Assembly (NCBI RefSeq): GCF_001659605.2
Contig: NC_035162.2
Location: forward strand, 12,109,248-12,173,247
DNA: 64,000 bases
DNA from: Manihot esculenta
Lineage: Eukaryota; Streptophyta; Magnoliopsida; Malpighiales; Euphorbiaceae
Reading direction: 5' to 3'
Shown here: positions 1 through 11,931 of the stretch, piece by piece
Layout: each line of letters opens with the position of its first letter
How positions within the stretch are numbered: position 1 is the first letter of the stretch
Position numbers and translations under genes: made by a program
The notes under the pieces: generated by a model
Databases searched by the model: none
Seen by the model: only the letters and a program-made list of their open reading frames with translations
Told to the model about the DNA's origin: nothing

Positions 1-542
1 AGGATCCAGATCGGCGTAAGGCCGCCGGGACCCGTAGCAAGCCTAACATATAACCTGTGAACCTGTTCAATCCCATACATGATCATACATAACATGAACC
101 TGTAAACTTTCTCATATATTAACCAAGCTCAAAACCTTCAATGCAAGCTTAAAACTTAAGAAAAACGGTGGGGATTTGAAGGAAGAACACAAGATTTGCT
201 AAGGGAAGATCGGAAGCTTGTTGTGGCCGAAAATGGGAGAAAGCTCGCCCATTTCGGCTAAGGGTCCCTTTTATAGGTGGCTGGCCAGGCCACGTTCGGG
301 GGCCGAAAGTGCTTCCACATGCATGCCATGTTCGGCGGCCGAACTTGAGTTTCGGCGGCCGAACCTGGGTTTTCCTCCAAAGCTATTTTCATGCAAAAAC
401 TCATTTTATTTCATACTTAAAACCATTAAAATACATGAAAACATTTCATAAAAACATGCTCTTACCCTTTTAGAGGTTTCCGACATCCGAGATTCCACCG
501 GACGGTAGGAATTTCGATACCGGAGTCTAGCCGGGTATTACA
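1..542 (-). repeat. Partial Tk-family LTR, minus orientation, shortened and cut by window edge
   Basis: Ends at 542 with the family terminus (plus-strand CCGGGTATTACA) and starts just inside the opposite terminus (AGGATCCAGATCGG). It matches both ends of the 22066-24776 LTR, but the roughly 2 kb in between is mostly missing, so it is an internally deleted LTR. A minus-strand TATAAAA lies at 269-275, 267 bp from the LTR start. It abuts integrase codons at 543 without a polypurine tract. It is therefore either the Tk1 3' LTR after a deletion or a separate LTR inserted into integrase. Confidence 0.75.
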
Positions 543-2250
543 CTTCTGCCTGCTTGTAGCAGTCTTGATCCTTTCTCTGATCATGGGCACCACCCTGCTG
601 GTGATCTCTACTAACTCGGGCCCTGCTAGGGACCTCTCTCCTACTTCTTCCCAACAGACAGGTGACCTGTACTTCCTCTCATACAAAGCTTCATATGGAG
701 CCATCCCGATGCTAGCATGATAGCTGTTATTGTAGGCAAACTCCACCAAGGGTAGATGCTGCCTCCAAGAACCGCCAAAATCTAGCACACACATTCTGAG
801 CATATCTTCTATGGTTTGGATGGTCCTCTCTGACTGTCCATCAGTCTGGGGATGGAAAGCAGTGCTGAAGTCTAGCCTGGTACCCATAGCATCTTGCAGA
901 CTCCGCCAAAACCTGGAGGTGAACTGGGGCCCTCTATCAGACACTATAGAAACAGGGACCCCATGCAGCCTGACAACCTTATCAACATACACCTGCACCA
1001 ACTTGTCCACAGAATAGCCACTCCTGACAGGGATGAAGTGAGCAGATTTGGTGAGTCTGTCCACAATCACCCATATGGAGTCCAATCTGTTGGACGCTGC
1101 CGGTAACCCCACCATGAAGTCCATAGCTATATTTTCCCATTTCCACTCTGGAATAGGTAGTGGGTTAAGCATTCCAGCCGGCTTCTGATGTTCCAGCTTC
1201 ACCCTCTGACACACTTCGCAGGTGACACGAACTGTGCCACTTCCCTCTTCATAGCTGGCCACCAATAAACTTTCTTTAGATCTTGATACATCTTGGTGGC
1301 TCCAGGGTGAACGCTGTACCTTGCATTATGAGCCTCTCTCATAATGTCTCCCTTTAGCCCTATGTCATCTGGTACACATAAACGACTCCCATAGCGGAGG
1401 ATCCCCTTACTGTCAAATCTGAATTCACTATCTTTGCCTGACTGAACAGTCCTGGCAATCTTCACTAACTCTGGGTCCTCATGCTGTTTCTGAGCCACCT
1501 GCTCCAGAAACACGAGTGCCACTCTCATCTGTGCTATCAAAGCACCTGTACCAGACAACTCCAACTGTAGACCTTCATCCATGAGCTTGTAAAACTCTTT
1601 CACCACTGGCTTCCTCTCTGCTGATATATGGGACAAACTGCCAAGTGATTTCTGGCTTAAGGCGTCTGCCACGACATTCGCCTTACCCGGATGGTACTGG
1701 ATCTTGCAATCATAGTCACTGAGCAGCTCTACCCATCTTCTCTGCCTCAAATTCAGCTCTCTCTGACTCAGGATGTACTGCAGGCTCTTATGATCGGTGA
1801 AGATCTCACATTTTACCCCATAGAGGTAATGCCTCCACATCTTGAGTGCAAAGATTACTGCTGCCATTTCCAGGTCATGTGTGGGGTAATTCAGCTCGTG
1901 CTTCTTCAGCTGTCTAGAAGCATAAGCTATCACCTTGCCAATCTGCATCAACACACAACCCAATCCCACTCGGGATGCATCACAGAACACTGTGAAGTCC
2001 TCCTCACTGTTAGGCAGAGCTAACACCGGTGCTGAAGTCAACCTCTTCTTTAGCTCCTCAAAACTCTCTTCACATTGGTCCGACCACACGAACCTCTGAT
2101 TCTTCTTAGTTAACCTGGTCATAGGAGCTGCTATCTTAGAGAAGTCCTGAACGAACCTCCTGTAGTAGCCTGCCAAACCCAAGAAGCTCTTGATCTCTGT
2201 CACTGTAGTGGGTCTAGGCCAGTTAGCTATAGCTTCTACTTTCTTGGGGT
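543..2250 (-). pseudogene. Tk1 pol segment: end of RT, RNase H and integrase (broken)
   Basis: Read leftward from 2250, the frame gives the end of the RT connection region ([12 protein letters not shown]), an RNase H domain ([24 protein letters not shown], then NVVADALS), the integrase zinc-finger region ([18 protein letters not shown]) and the integrase catalytic core ([34 protein letters not shown]). A 1-bp loss near 1221 shifts the frame within the integrase zinc-finger region. The sequence stops at 543 inside integrase, so the GPY/F module and chromodomain are missing. The right side is broken at 2250 by Tk2 and resumes at 11937. Enzymes of this kind copy element RNA into DNA and insert it; this copy is inactive. 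Confidence 0.9.
2246..2250. repeat. Target-site duplication GGGGT, left copy (Tk2)
   Basis: GGGGT directly precedes the TGTAATACCC terminus of Tk2. The same five bases follow the other end at 11932-11936, and Tk1 pol resumes there in register. Confidence 0.93.
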
Positions 2251-4508
2251 TGTAATACCCGGCTAGAATCCGACACCGGAATTCCTATCGTCCGGTGGAA
2301 TCCGGGGTGTCGGAAGGCTATGAAAGGGTAGGATTTATGTTTTACTAAGTGTTAGGATGTGTTTTAAGGTTTTAAGTTGAATTGATTTGAGTTTCAAAGA
2401 GAAAATGGTTCATGGAGACTTTAGCCAAGTTCGGCCGCTGAAGGTAAGTTCGGCCGCCGAAAGTGCCAATGTTCGGCTTCCGAAGTTTAAGTTCGGCCCC
2501 CGAATGTTGCATGGTTTTGCATGCGATTCGGCAGCCGAAGCTGAGTTGGCTAGCCAGCTTTTGGGCATCCTTAGTCAGCATTTTGGATAGGTGTTATGTT
2601 CAACTTGTTGCCAGAAGCTTGGCCACGTCTCCCATGATTTATTTGCTCAGTTTGAGCAGCTCATGCAAGAGTTAGCTAATGTTCAAGAGATTTTGAAGTT
2701 TTGAAGAAAAAAACTAAGTTTTTGAGAGTTTGAGAGTTTGAAGAGAGTTGGTTCGTTTCCCTTTGTTCAGAGTGTTTATCTTCTTGTTACAGGAGGTAAG
2801 TGATGTTTTTGAACCTGTTTTTATGTTTTCTGAAGGTTTTATGGGATTTGTGGAAGGAGATGCATGCTTAGGTTATAAATGAGAGGTTTGATGATTTATG
2901 CATGTATACATGTTTATGTGTTATGTTAGATTTGTTGTTTGGGGTTATTAGATAGTTTTGGACCCCTGTGAACATATACTTGAGTATATGTGTGTGGACT
3001 AGTTGAAGTATGTATGATTGGAGATGTTGAAGGGAAGGAGGAGTTTGGTTTGCCGTCGGGCTGAGTTCTGGAAGAACTCAGGTTCGGCAGCCGAAGGTTC
3101 ATTCGGCCGCCGAACCTCCTGCATGATGGCCTTGGCTGCCAGAGGTTGCCCCCGAGAGTTTTGCATGTTCGGCTCTGTTTGGGGGATTCGGCCGCCGAAG
3201 GTGCCGCCGAAGGTTAGAGACTTTCGTCTCTGGAGTATGTTTTGGCCCCCGAAACTTGCCCCCGAAAGGGTTCGGCCGCCGAAGATTGAGTTTCGGCCGC
3301 CGAAGGTGCTTGAGTTTCGTCTCTGGAGAGGACTTTCGGCTGCCGAAACTGCTGCCGAAAGTGTTCTGTCCAGCTTTTCTTTTGCATACTTTGCATGAGT
3401 TTTAGAGTGAGTTTAAGGGAATTTTGGGGAGTTTAATAGAGTTATTCTTATGTAAGTTCGGTCCCTCATTTGAGTCTTTCTGTGCTTACACAGATCAGAG
3501 GAACCAGAGAGAGCAGCAGTGAGTACTGCTCCAGAGTTATTGAACCTGCAGAGCTAGTCCAGAGCCAGAGGTGAGTAGAACTAAACTTAGTGCTTTTAAT
3601 GAAACAATGGAATGTTTTAGCATATCTCATGCATCATAATTATGCAAATAGGTTGATTGCATTAGTATTCACGAATATGTTGCATTGCATAGTTAATTGT
3701 TGGTGTGAGTAAATGCTGAATGATCCAATAGTCTCTGAGTTAAGACCAGGAGCCTTTGACTACGCCCTGGCTGGTATAGTAAAGTCCAGGAGCCTTTGAC
3801 TACGCCCTGGCAATGGTAAGTACAGAGGTGTTATACACATGTACATATATGACAGGAAGACCAGGTGCTCGATTCTACGCCCTGGCACGGAAGTTACTGA
3901 GGCTATGTGGTGACAGGTTTACTCTTGATGTAGATTGTCTGTGTTATGATGCATTCCATCAGATCATATTTTAATAAATTATTTTGCTGTACTACTCACT
4001 GGGCTATAGAGCTCATCCCACTCCCTTAACCCCAGTCTTGCAGGTTCATTATACAGTGTACAGGGGAAGTCCAGAAGAGTTCAGGAAGAGAGAAGAGACT
4101 TGTAATAGCCTAGAGTGGACATGTAATATTAAAGAGATGTACCAGTTGTCTTTAAAGTTAGAATTGTGCTTGACTTAGTTATGTTATTATTGTAAATCTT
4201 TGGTTTATGTACATGATCTGTATATGTATATATTTTACAGAGTATGTGAAAAACCAGGCTTAACAGGTATGTAATAACCCATCTAGAGCAAGCTCTAGTC
4301 AGGGGTATAGAGTACAGGGTACAGAGACAGTGCATGCACAGGTTAAGCCTTGGTACAGAGAAAAGAGTTTTTATTTTCACAGAAAATGTATGATCATGTA
4401 TGAGATTTACAGGTACACAGAGTGTATAGCAGGCTTGCTACGGGTTCTGGCGGCCTTAAGCCGACCTGAATCCTAGCGCCGGTGACGGTCCGTTTTGGGG
4501 TCGTTACA
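2251..4508 (+). repeat. Tk2 5' LTR (2258 bp)
   Basis: Runs from TGTAATACCC to CGTTACA and is followed after three bases by the primer-binding site. It contains several TTCGGCCGCCGAA-type motifs and splice-like sites: AGGAG/GTAAGT at 2795/2796, an acceptor ending at 3493, AGAG/GTGAGT at 3570/3571, and CTTGCAG ending at 4043. A three-unit repeat lies at 3743-3888. No convincing TATA box was seen in this copy. Confidence 0.93.
3743..3888 (+). repeat. Three-unit LTR cassette repeat in Tk2
   Basis: Units of about 30 bp begin with CCAGG and end with CCCTGG, separated by variable spacers. Two carry the core AGCCTTTGACTACG and the third a variant core (TGCTCGATTCTACG). The CCAGG and CCTGG ends are complementary, so each unit could form a short stem-loop. 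The array lies between the second splice-like donor and acceptor. Confidence 0.85.
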
Positions 4509-4511
4509 GAT

Positions 4512-4524
4512 TGGTATCAGAGCC
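4512..4524 (+). other. Primer-binding site, initiator-methionine tRNA type (Tk2)
   Basis: TGGTATCAGAGCC lies three bases after the LTR end. This is the usual plant LTR-retrotransposon primer site complementary to the 3' end of initiator tRNA-Met. Confidence 0.9.
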
Positions 4525-4731
4525 CTAGGTTCATATGATCGGACCTATAGAGAGAGTGTCGGGCTCATAGAGGTTATAGTTGGTCAAGCACAATAGGAAA
4601 TCATGTCCACTAGGATAGGATGTGGAGTCCTGTCTATTGATGCTATGGGATGCGTATGCATATGCTTTATGTTTTGAGATATCTGTTTATGTACTGATAT
4701 GCTATGATATGTGTTGTTTTTCAGAGTTAAA

Positions 4732-6036
4732 ATGCGAGGAACTCGTCGATCAGCTCGATTGACTGGAGTCCCAACAGATAGTGAGGGGTTAGCTGCTCGT
4801 CCTCCTGCATTGTCGAGGGCAAGGTCTCAGAGATCTAGCAGGGAAGGCATGTCAATAGACCCTAGAAGGTCTGTAGACGAGAGCATAAGAGGGATAGTTA
4901 GAGGAGGAGGATCTGAGGAGGTGAGGGAGGCCATGGAGACTGATCCGTCTATGGATGAAGGTATGGGAGAATCCCAGGGAGGTATTCAGACCTCAGGTTT
5001 TGACTATCCAGCTGTTTCCCAGTATTCAGAGTATCCGATGGAGGGTATGTCGGAGTACTCTCGAGTTGACCCATATCCTTCATACATGCCATATATGCCT
5101 TATCCTTACTATTACCCACCATACCCTATGTATCCACCATCCCCTATCCACCCAAGTGCAGCACACCCAGAAATAAATGAACCAGTAGCCCCTGTTGCCC
5201 AAACACAGCAACCTAGTTCATCTGGAAGTAAGGTAAAGATGACTGAGTACCTGAAATTGGATGCTCCTAAGTTTAATACAGGAGATGATCCATTTGAGTA
5301 CTTGAGAATTGTGAGGATGATTACTGAAGAGTTGGGTGCAGATGATTGCAGAGCCATTGAGATGGCGGGGTTTACACTAAAGTGTAGGAAGGCTCGGGAA
5401 TGGTTTAAGAACTATATAGAGCCTAGAATGAACAGTATGTCGTGGGGAGAGTTTGCTAATGAGTTTGCAGGATGGGCTTTTCCTGATAGCTCCAGGGAAA
5501 TGAAGATAATAGAGTTTGAACAGCTGAGACAAACAGATGAGATGAGTGTTGACGAATTCACAGATAAGTTCTTGGATTTGCTTCAGTACGTGGGTCAGGC
5601 CTATGATACTGATCAGAAGAAAGCAAGAAGATATACCATGCGACTTCATCCCAGGTATTCTTCTTTGATCCTTCCAGCTGAAAAGGAGAGTTTTCACTCG
5701 ATAGTGGATGCAGCCAGGAAGATGGAAGCTAGTGCTAACATTCAGAAACAGTCAAAAGCACAGGCTTCGGGTTCTAAGGCCCCCAGTTCAGGCACTACAG
5801 GCAATAAGAAATGGGATAGAGCGAAAGGAACCAAGAATAGGTTCTGGAGTAAAGTCAAGTCTGGTCTGGGAATGGGTAGTGGCTCAAGCTCTGGCACAGC
5901 TATTCCAGTATGTAGGAGATGTGGGAGACCACACAGAGGAGCTTGTCAGATGGGATCTTCAGCCTGTTTTAGGTGTGGACAGGAAGGGCATTTTGCTAGA
6001 GAGTGTCCTCAGGTGACTTTTGCACCATCCCAGTAG
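4732..6036 (+). CDS. Tk2 Gag (capsid/nucleocapsid), 434 residues, ends in TAG before pol
   Basis: Gag packages element RNA into cytoplasmic particles. The start chosen is the ATG of [12 protein letters not shown], the conserved N-terminus of all Tk gags here; a TTTTTCAG splice-acceptor-like tract lies just upstream. Residues about 100-150 form a Pro/Tyr-rich linker. Residues about 165-320 match a plant retrotransposon gag domain (KLDAPKFNTGDDPFEYL ... AREWF ... FEQLRQTDEMSVDEF). Near the C-terminus are two cysteine clusters, including the CCHC knuckle CFRCGQEGHFAREC. The frame ends with TAG at 6034-6036 and continues in the same frame as pol. The intact relative Tk5 reads straight through this point, so the TAG is either a mutation or a read-through stop. 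Confidence 0.9.
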   Translation: MRGTRRSARLTGVPTDSEGLAARPPALSRARSQRSSREGMSIDPRRSVDESIRGIVRGGGSEEVREAMETDPSMDEGMGESQGGIQTSGFDYPAVSQYSEYPMEGMSEYSRVDPYPSYMPYMPYPYYYPPYPMYPPSPIHPSAAHPEINEPVAPVAQTQQPSSSGSKVKMTEYLKLDAPKFNTGDDPFEYLRIVRMITEELGADDCRAIEMAGFTLKCRKAREWFKNYIEPRMNSMSWGEFANEFAGWAFPDSSREMKIIEFEQLRQTDEMSVDEFTDKFLDLLQYVGQAYDTDQKKARRYTMRLHPRYSSLILPAEKESFHSIVDAARKMEASANIQKQSKAQASGSKAPSSGTTGNKKWDRAKGTKNRFWSKVKSGLGMGSGSSSGTAIPVCRRCGRPHRGACQMGSSACFRCGQEGHFARECPQVTFAPSQ

Positions 6037-9000
6037 ATGAGTTCTGGCAGTGTAGCACAGCCAGGGATACAGCCAAGAGCTCCAGCCATGCCTCAGAGCA
6101 GTGGCAGAGGTAGAGGGAGAGGGGCAGCCTCTACTTCAGCAGCAGGTTCCCGAGGTGGAAATCCTGTAGCCCCAGCACGGATTTTCACTGTGACTCAGGA
6201 GGAGGCTAATACATCGAACACTGTGGTGTCAGGTAATCTCATCATTGGGTGTTCAGATGTGTATGCTTTGATGGACCCCGGTGCTTCTCATTCCTTTATT
6301 GCTTCGAGAGCCATTGAGAGATTGGGTTTGATCAGTTCTGAGTTAGAGTATCCTCTCTGGGTCAGTGGACCCAAATGCGACCCATCAGTGGCGGTGTCAG
6401 TCTGTCGCTTCAGTCCAGTGTTCATAGAGGGTAGATACCTTCCAGCTGACCTTGTGGTTCTAGATTTGACAGATTTTGATGTCATTCTAGGGATGGATTG
6501 GTTATCTACATATGGTGCTACTTTGGATTGTAGAGACAAGGTAGTTAGTCTCAGAGACCAGGATGGGTCGGAGTGTGTCTTCAGAGGAGATAGGAGAGGT
6601 ACACCCAGAGGTCTGATTTCAGCCCTTCAGGCTCGTCGTTTGCTTAGGAGGGGTTGTCAGGGGTTTCTAGCTCATGTAAGAGAGCTAGACAGTCAGGTGA
6701 GGGAACCAGCTTCGATACCAGTAGTGCGAGAGTTTCCCGATGTGTTTCCAGACGACTTGTCAGGATTACCACATGGTAGGGAGATAGAGTTTGAAATTGA
6801 ATTGTTACCTGGTACCAGACCTATCTCTATTCCTCCCTACAGGATGGCACCAGCAGAGTTAAAAGAGTTGAAAGAACAGTTGCAGGACTTGGTAGATAAG
6901 GGTTTCATCCGCCCTAGTACCTCACCTTGGGGTGCTCCAGTGCTCTTTGTTAAGAAGAAGGATGGATCCCTCAGGCTTTGTATTGACTACAGACAGTTAA
7001 ACAAGGTCACTACCAAGAATAGATATCCTTTGCCTAGGATTGATGATCTATTTGATCAGCTAGTTGGAGCAGGTTGTTTCTCTAAAATAGATCTGAGATC
7101 CGGATATCATCAGTTGAGAGTCAGAGAGGCAGATGTGCCTAAGACAGCGTTCAGGACCAGATATGGGCACTATGAGTTCTTAGTGATGCCGTTCGGGTTG
7201 ACAAACGCCCCTGCAGCATTTATGGATCTCATGAACAGAGTTTTCAGCGAATTTCTGGATCACTTTGTGATTATCTTTATCGATGACATCTTAGTGTATT
7301 CCAGAGATGCGGAGGAGCATGCGCAGCATCTGAGGATAGTTCTGCAGACACTGAGAGAGCATGGTCTGTATGCCAAGTTCTCGAAGTGTGAGTTTTGGTT
7401 AAGGAGCATTTCCTTCTTGGGACATGTAGTATCAGCTGATGGGATTGAGGTAGACCCCAAGAAGATAGAGGCTGTAGCTAACTGGCCCAGGCCCACTACA
7501 GTGACTGAGATTAAAAGCTTTTTGGGACTGGCAGGTTACTACAGGAGGTTTGTACAGGACTTCTCGAAGATAGCAGCTCCTATGACCAAACTGACTCAGA
7601 AGAACCAGAAGTTTGTCTGGTCAGACCAGTGTGAAGAGAGCTTTGAGGAGCTCAAAAGGAGATTGACCACAGCACCAGTGTTAGCTCTGCCTGTTAGTGA
7701 TGAGGATTTCACAGTGTTCTGTGATGCATCTCGAGTGGGTTTGGGTTGTGTTCTGATGCAACAGGATAGGGTGATTGCTTATGCTTCTAGACAGTTGAAG
7801 AAGCACGAGTTGAATTACCCCACCCATGACCTTGAGATGGCGGCAGTTATCTTTGCACTTAAGATGTGGCGGCATTACCTCTATGGGGTTAAATGCGAGA
7901 TCTTCACTGATCACAAGAGTTTACAGTACATCTTGAGCCAGAGGGAACTGAATTTGAGGCAGAGAAGATGGGTAGAATTGCTTAGCGATTATGATTGTAA
8001 GATTCAGTATCATCCGGGTAAGGCGAATGTTGTGGCAGACGCCTTAAGCCGGAAGTCACTAGGCAGTTTATCCCATATGGTAGCAGAGCGGAGACCAGTA
8101 GTGATGGAGCTTTATAAGCTCATTGAGGAGGGGTTACAGTTAGAGTTATCTGGTACAGGTGCGTTGATAGCACAGATGAGAGTGACACCAGTGTTTCTAG
8201 AGCAGATAGCTCAGAGACAGCACGAGGACCCTGAGTTGATGAAAATTGCCAGGACTGTTCAGTCAGGCCACAGTGCAGAGTTTAGATTTGACAGTCAGGG
8301 GGTTCTTCGTTATGGGAGTCGACTTTGTGTACCAGATAGTAGCAGTCTGAAAGAAGACATTATGAGGGAAGCTCATAATGCGAGATATAGTGTTCACCCG
8401 GGAACCACCAAGATGTATCGAGATTTGAAAAGGGTGTATTGGTGGCCAGCCATGAAGAAGGAAGTGGCGCAGTATGTGACAGCCTGTGAGACTTGTCAGC
8501 GGGTGAAATTAGAACATCAGAAGCCAGCTGGAATGCTTAACCCACTGCCGATTCCAGAATGGAAATGGGAAACTATAGCTATGGATTTTGTAGTGGGCTT
8601 ACCAGCAGCGTCCAACAGGATAGACTTTATATGGGTGATTGTGGACAGACTCACGAAATCTGCTCATTTCATTCCAGTTAGGAGTAACTATTCTGTGGAT
8701 AAGTTGGCACAGGTTTATTTGGATGAGATAGTGAGATTGCATGGAGTCCCAGTGTCTATAGTTTCAGATAGAGGGCCTCAGTTCACCTCCAGATTTTGGC
8801 GAAGTCTGCAGAGTGCGATGGGCACAAGATTAGAGTTTAGTACTACTTTCCACCCACAGACTGATGGGCAGTCAGAGAGGACCATCCAGACCATTGAGGA
8901 TATGCTCAGAATGTGTGTGTTAGACTTTGGCGGTTCTTGGAGGCAGCATCTACCTTTGGTGGAGTTTGCCTACAATAACAGTCATCATGCTAGCATTGGG

Positions 9001-9654
9001 ATGGCTCCTTATGAGGCATTATATGGGAGGAAGTGCAGATCACCTGTTTGCTGGGAAGAGGTAGGAGAGAAAGCTCTTGCAGGACCAGAGTTGGTAGAGA
9101 TTACCAGTAGAACAGTGCCAGTGATCAGAGAGAGGATCAGAACAGCACAGAGTAGACAGAAGAGTTATGCAGACATTCGCAGGAAACTGTTAGAATTTCA
9201 GGAGGGAGATTGGGTATTGCTGAAAGTGTCTCCAATGAAAGGAGTGGTTCGTTTTGGGAGGAAGGGTAAGTTAGCTCCACGGTACATTGGACCCTTTGAG
9301 ATTTTACAGAGGATCGGAAATGTATCATATAAGCTGGATTTACCTACTTCTATGGAGAGGATTCACCCGGTGTTTCATGTTTCTATGCTACGGAAATTTG
9401 TGTCAGATCCGGGTCAGGTTGTTAGTGAGCCTGATGTAGAGATTCTTGGAGATCTCACCTATATAGAGCAACCAGTACGGATTCTGGACACACAGATCAG
9501 ACAGCTAAGGAACAAAGAGATTCCGATGGTGAAAGTTTTGTGGAACCACCATAATCTGGAAGAGTGTACTTGGGAGACGCGGGAGATTTACAATAATAAC
9601 ATAACTAAGTCAATCACAATTCTAACTTTAAAGACAACTGGTACATCTCTTTAA
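6037..9654 (+). CDS. Tk2 Pol: protease, RT, RNase H, integrase; C-terminus replaced at inversion breakpoint
   Basis: About 1205 residues open without a stop. In order: protease ([10 protein letters not shown], near residue 80), RT ([12 protein letters not shown]; catalytic FIDDILVYS), RNase H ([27 protein letters not shown]), integrase zinc region ([10 protein letters not shown] ... [12 protein letters not shown]), integrase core ([30 protein letters not shown]), the GPF module (RYIGPFEIL) and the start of a chromodomain ([19 protein letters not shown]). Codons after about 9585 are read from inverted LTR, so the last residues are foreign and the chromodomain lacks its end. Expression would also need passage through the TAG at 6034. 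Catalytic residues look intact. Confidence 0.92.
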   Translation: MSSGSVAQPGIQPRAPAMPQSSGRGRGRGAASTSAAGSRGGNPVAPARIFTVTQEEANTSNTVVSGNLIIGCSDVYALMDPGASHSFIASRAIERLGLISSELEYPLWVSGPKCDPSVAVSVCRFSPVFIEGRYLPADLVVLDLTDFDVILGMDWLSTYGATLDCRDKVVSLRDQDGSECVFRGDRRGTPRGLISALQARRLLRRGCQGFLAHVRELDSQVREPASIPVVREFPDVFPDDLSGLPHGREIEFEIELLPGTRPISIPPYRMAPAELKELKEQLQDLVDKGFIRPSTSPWGAPVLFVKKKDGSLRLCIDYRQLNKVTTKNRYPLPRIDDLFDQLVGAGCFSKIDLRSGYHQLRVREADVPKTAFRTRYGHYEFLVMPFGLTNAPAAFMDLMNRVFSEFLDHFVIIFIDDILVYSRDAEEHAQHLRIVLQTLREHGLYAKFSKCEFWLRSISFLGHVVSADGIEVDPKKIEAVANWPRPTTVTEIKSFLGLAGYYRRFVQDFSKIAAPMTKLTQKNQKFVWSDQCEESFEELKRRLTTAPVLALPVSDEDFTVFCDASRVGLGCVLMQQDRVIAYASRQLKKHELNYPTHDLEMAAVIFALKMWRHYLYGVKCEIFTDHKSLQYILSQRELNLRQRRWVELLSDYDCKIQYHPGKANVVADALSRKSLGSLSHMVAERRPVVMELYKLIEEGLQLELSGTGALIAQMRVTPVFLEQIAQRQHEDPELMKIARTVQSGHSAEFRFDSQGVLRYGSRLCVPDSSSLKEDIMREAHNARYSVHPGTTKMYRDLKRVYWWPAMKKEVAQYVTACETCQRVKLEHQKPAGMLNPLPIPEWKWETIAMDFVVGLPAASNRIDFIWVIVDRLTKSAHFIPVRSNYSVDKLAQVYLDEIVRLHGVPVSIVSDRGPQFTSRFWRSLQSAMGTRLEFSTTFHPQTDGQSERTIQTIEDMLRMCVLDFGGSWRQHLPLVEFAYNNSHHASIGMAPYEALYGRKCRSPVCWEEVGEKALAGPELVEITSRTVPVIRERIRTAQSRQKSYADIRRKLLEFQEGDWVLLKVSPMKGVVRFGRKGKLAPRYIGPFEILQRIGNVSYKLDLPTSMERIHPVFHVSMLRKFVSDPGQVVSEPDVEILGDLTYIEQPVRILDTQIRQLRNKEIPMVKVLWNHHNLEECTWETREIYNNNITKSITILTLKTTGTSL

Positions 9655-11638
9655 TATTACATGTCCACTCTAGGCTATTACAAGTCTCTTCTCTCTTCCT
9701 GAACTCTTCTGGACTTCCCCTGTACACTGTATAATGAACCTGCAAGACTGGGGTTAAGGGAGTGGGATGAGCTCTATAGCCCAGTGAGTAGTACAGCAAA
9801 ACAATTTATTAAAATATGATCTGATGGAATGCATCATAACACAGACAATCCACATCAAGAGTAAACCTGTCACCACATAGCCTCAGTAACTTCCGTGCCA
9901 GGGCGTAGAATCGAGCACCTGGTCTTCCTGTCATATATGTACATGTGTATAACACCTCTGTACTTACCATTGCCAGGGCGTAGTCAAAGGCTCCTGGACT
10001 TTACTATACCAGCCAGGGCGTAGTCAAAGGCTCCTGGTCTTAACTCAGAGACTATTGGATCATTCAGCATTTACTCACACCAACAATTAACTATGCAATG
10101 CAACATATTCGTGAATACTAATGCAATCAACCTATTTGCATAATTATGATGCATGAGATATGCTAAAACATTCCATTGTTTCATTAAAAGCACTAAGTTT
10201 AGTTCTACTCATCTCTGGCTCTGGACTAACTCTGCAGGTTCAATAACTCTGGAGCAGTACTCACTGCTGCTCTCTCTGGTTCCTCTGATCTGTGTAAGCA
10301 CAGAAAGACTCAAATGAGGGACCGAACTTACGTAATAATAACTCTATTAAACTCCCCAAAATTCCCTTAAACTCACTCTAAAACTCATGCAAAGTATGCA
10401 AAAGAAAAGCTGGACAGAACACTTTCGGCAGCAGTTTCGGCGGCCGAAAGTCCTCTCCAGAGACGAAACTCAAGCACCTTCGGCGGCCGAAACTCAATCT
10501 TCGGCGGCCGAACCCTTTCGGGGGCAAGTTTCGGGGGCCAAAACATACTCCAGAGACAAAAGTCTCTAACCTTCGGCGGCACCTTCGGCGGCCGAATCCC
10601 CCAAACAGAGCCGAACATGCAAAACTCTCGGGGGCAACCTCTGGCAGCCAAGGCCATCATGCAGGAGGTTCGGCGGCCGAATGAACCTTCGGCTGCCGAA
10701 CTTGAGTTCTTCCAGAACTCAGCCCGACGGCAAACCAAACTCCTCCTTCCCTTCAACATCTCCAAACATACATACTTCAACTAGTCCACACACATATACT
10801 CAAGTATATGTTCACAGGGGTCCAAAACTATCTAATAACCCCAAACAACAAATCTAACATAACACATAAACATGTATACATGCATAAATCATCAAACCTC
10901 TCATTTATAACCTAAGCATGCATCTCCTTCCACAAATCCCATAAAACCTTCAGAAAACATAAAAACAGGTTCAAAAACATCACTTACCTCCTGTAACAAG
11001 AAGATAAACACTCTGAACAAAGGGAAACGAACCAACTCTCTTCAAACTCTCAAACTCTCAAAAACTTAGTTTTTTTCTTCAAAACTTCAAAATCTCTTGA
11101 ACATTAGCTAACTCTTGCATGAGCTGCTCAAACTGAGCAAATAAATCATGGGAGACGTGGCCAAGCTTCTGGCAACAAGTTGAACATAACACCTGTCCAA
11201 AATGTTGACTAAGGATGCCCAAAAGCTGGCTAGCCAACTCAGCTTCGGCTGCCGAATCGCATGCAAAACCATGCAACATTCGGGGGCCGAACTTAAACTT
11301 CGGAAGCCGAACATTGGCACTTTCGGCGGCCGAACTTACCTTCGGCGGCCGAACTTGGCTAAAGTCTCCATGAACCATTTTCTCTTTGAAACTCAAATCA
11401 ATTCAACTTAAAACCTTAAAACACATCCTAACACTTAGTAAAACATAAATCCTACCCTTTCATAGCCTTCCGACACCCCGGATTCCACCGGACGACAGGA
11501 ATTCCGGTGCCGGATTCTAGCCGGGTATTACATTCTCCCCCCCTTAAGAACATTCGTCCTCGGATGTTCCTAAAACAAACAAAAACATAACAAAAGGAGG
11601 AAACTAACCTCAAAACAGATGTGGATACTGCTGGAGCA
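9586..11638 (-). other. Inverted block inside Tk2 (LTR part, polypurine tract, 3' untranslated sequence)
   Basis: From 9586 the sequence is the reverse complement of the Tk2 LTR from 4197 back to 2251 (ending at 11532). It continues through the reversed polypurine tract (TTCTCCCCCCCCTTAAG) and on to CTGGAGCA at 11638. The next base resumes LTR in plus orientation at the point matching 4199. The equal lengths (1947 bp each), and the fact that both outer junctions meet where the inverted piece belongs, show a simple inversion with only a few bases lost. Confidence 0.93.
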
Positions 11639-11931
11639 TTTGGTTTATGTACATGATCTGTATATGTATATATTTTATAGAGTATGTGAAAAACCAGGCT
11701 TAACAGGTATGTAATAACCCATCTAGAGCAAGCTCTAGTCAGGGGTATAGAGTACAGGGTACAGAGACAGTGCATGCACATGTTAAGCCTTGGTACAGAG
11801 AAAAGAGTTTTTATTTTCACAGAAAATGTATGATCATGTATGAGATTTACAGGTACACAGAGAGTATAGCAGGCTTGCTACGGGTTCTGGCGGCCTAGCG
11901 CCGGTGACGGTCCGTTTTGGGGTCGTTACAG
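11639..11931 (+). repeat. Distal end of Tk2 3' LTR, not inverted
   Basis: Matches 4199-4508 of the 5' LTR except for a 17-bp deletion near 11896 and occasional substitutions. It ends GTTACA and is followed by the target duplication GGGGT. Confidence 0.92.

Larger units (their letters stand above)
2251..11931 (+). mobile_element. Tk2: chromovirus (Tekay/Del-like) with internally inverted 3' end, nested in Tk1
   Basis: Plus-strand element of 9681 bp flanked by GGGGT. The order is 5' LTR 2251-4508, primer site 4512-4524, gag 4732-6036, pol 6037-9585, an inverted block 9586-11638, and the distal 293 bp of the 3' LTR ending TTACA at 11931. The inverted block holds, reversed, 1947 bp of LTR (exactly matching the length of 2251-4197), the polypurine tract and about 100 bp of 3' untranslated sequence. 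Apart from that inversion, a 17-bp LTR deletion and a TAG between gag and pol, the element looks well preserved, with few differences between LTR copies. Confidence 0.93.

Noticed and set aside
3018..3398. Open frames in the LTRs with RRPKxxx/SAAEG-type repeats (also at 10385-10780, 14641-14949, 19258-19566, 23219-23615, 49183-49623, 56953-57393, 63769-63978)
   Set aside because: They are translations of the repeated TTCGGCGGCCGAA motif, occur on both strands and in several frames, and have no consistent start or end. I read them as by-products of the repeat, not genes.
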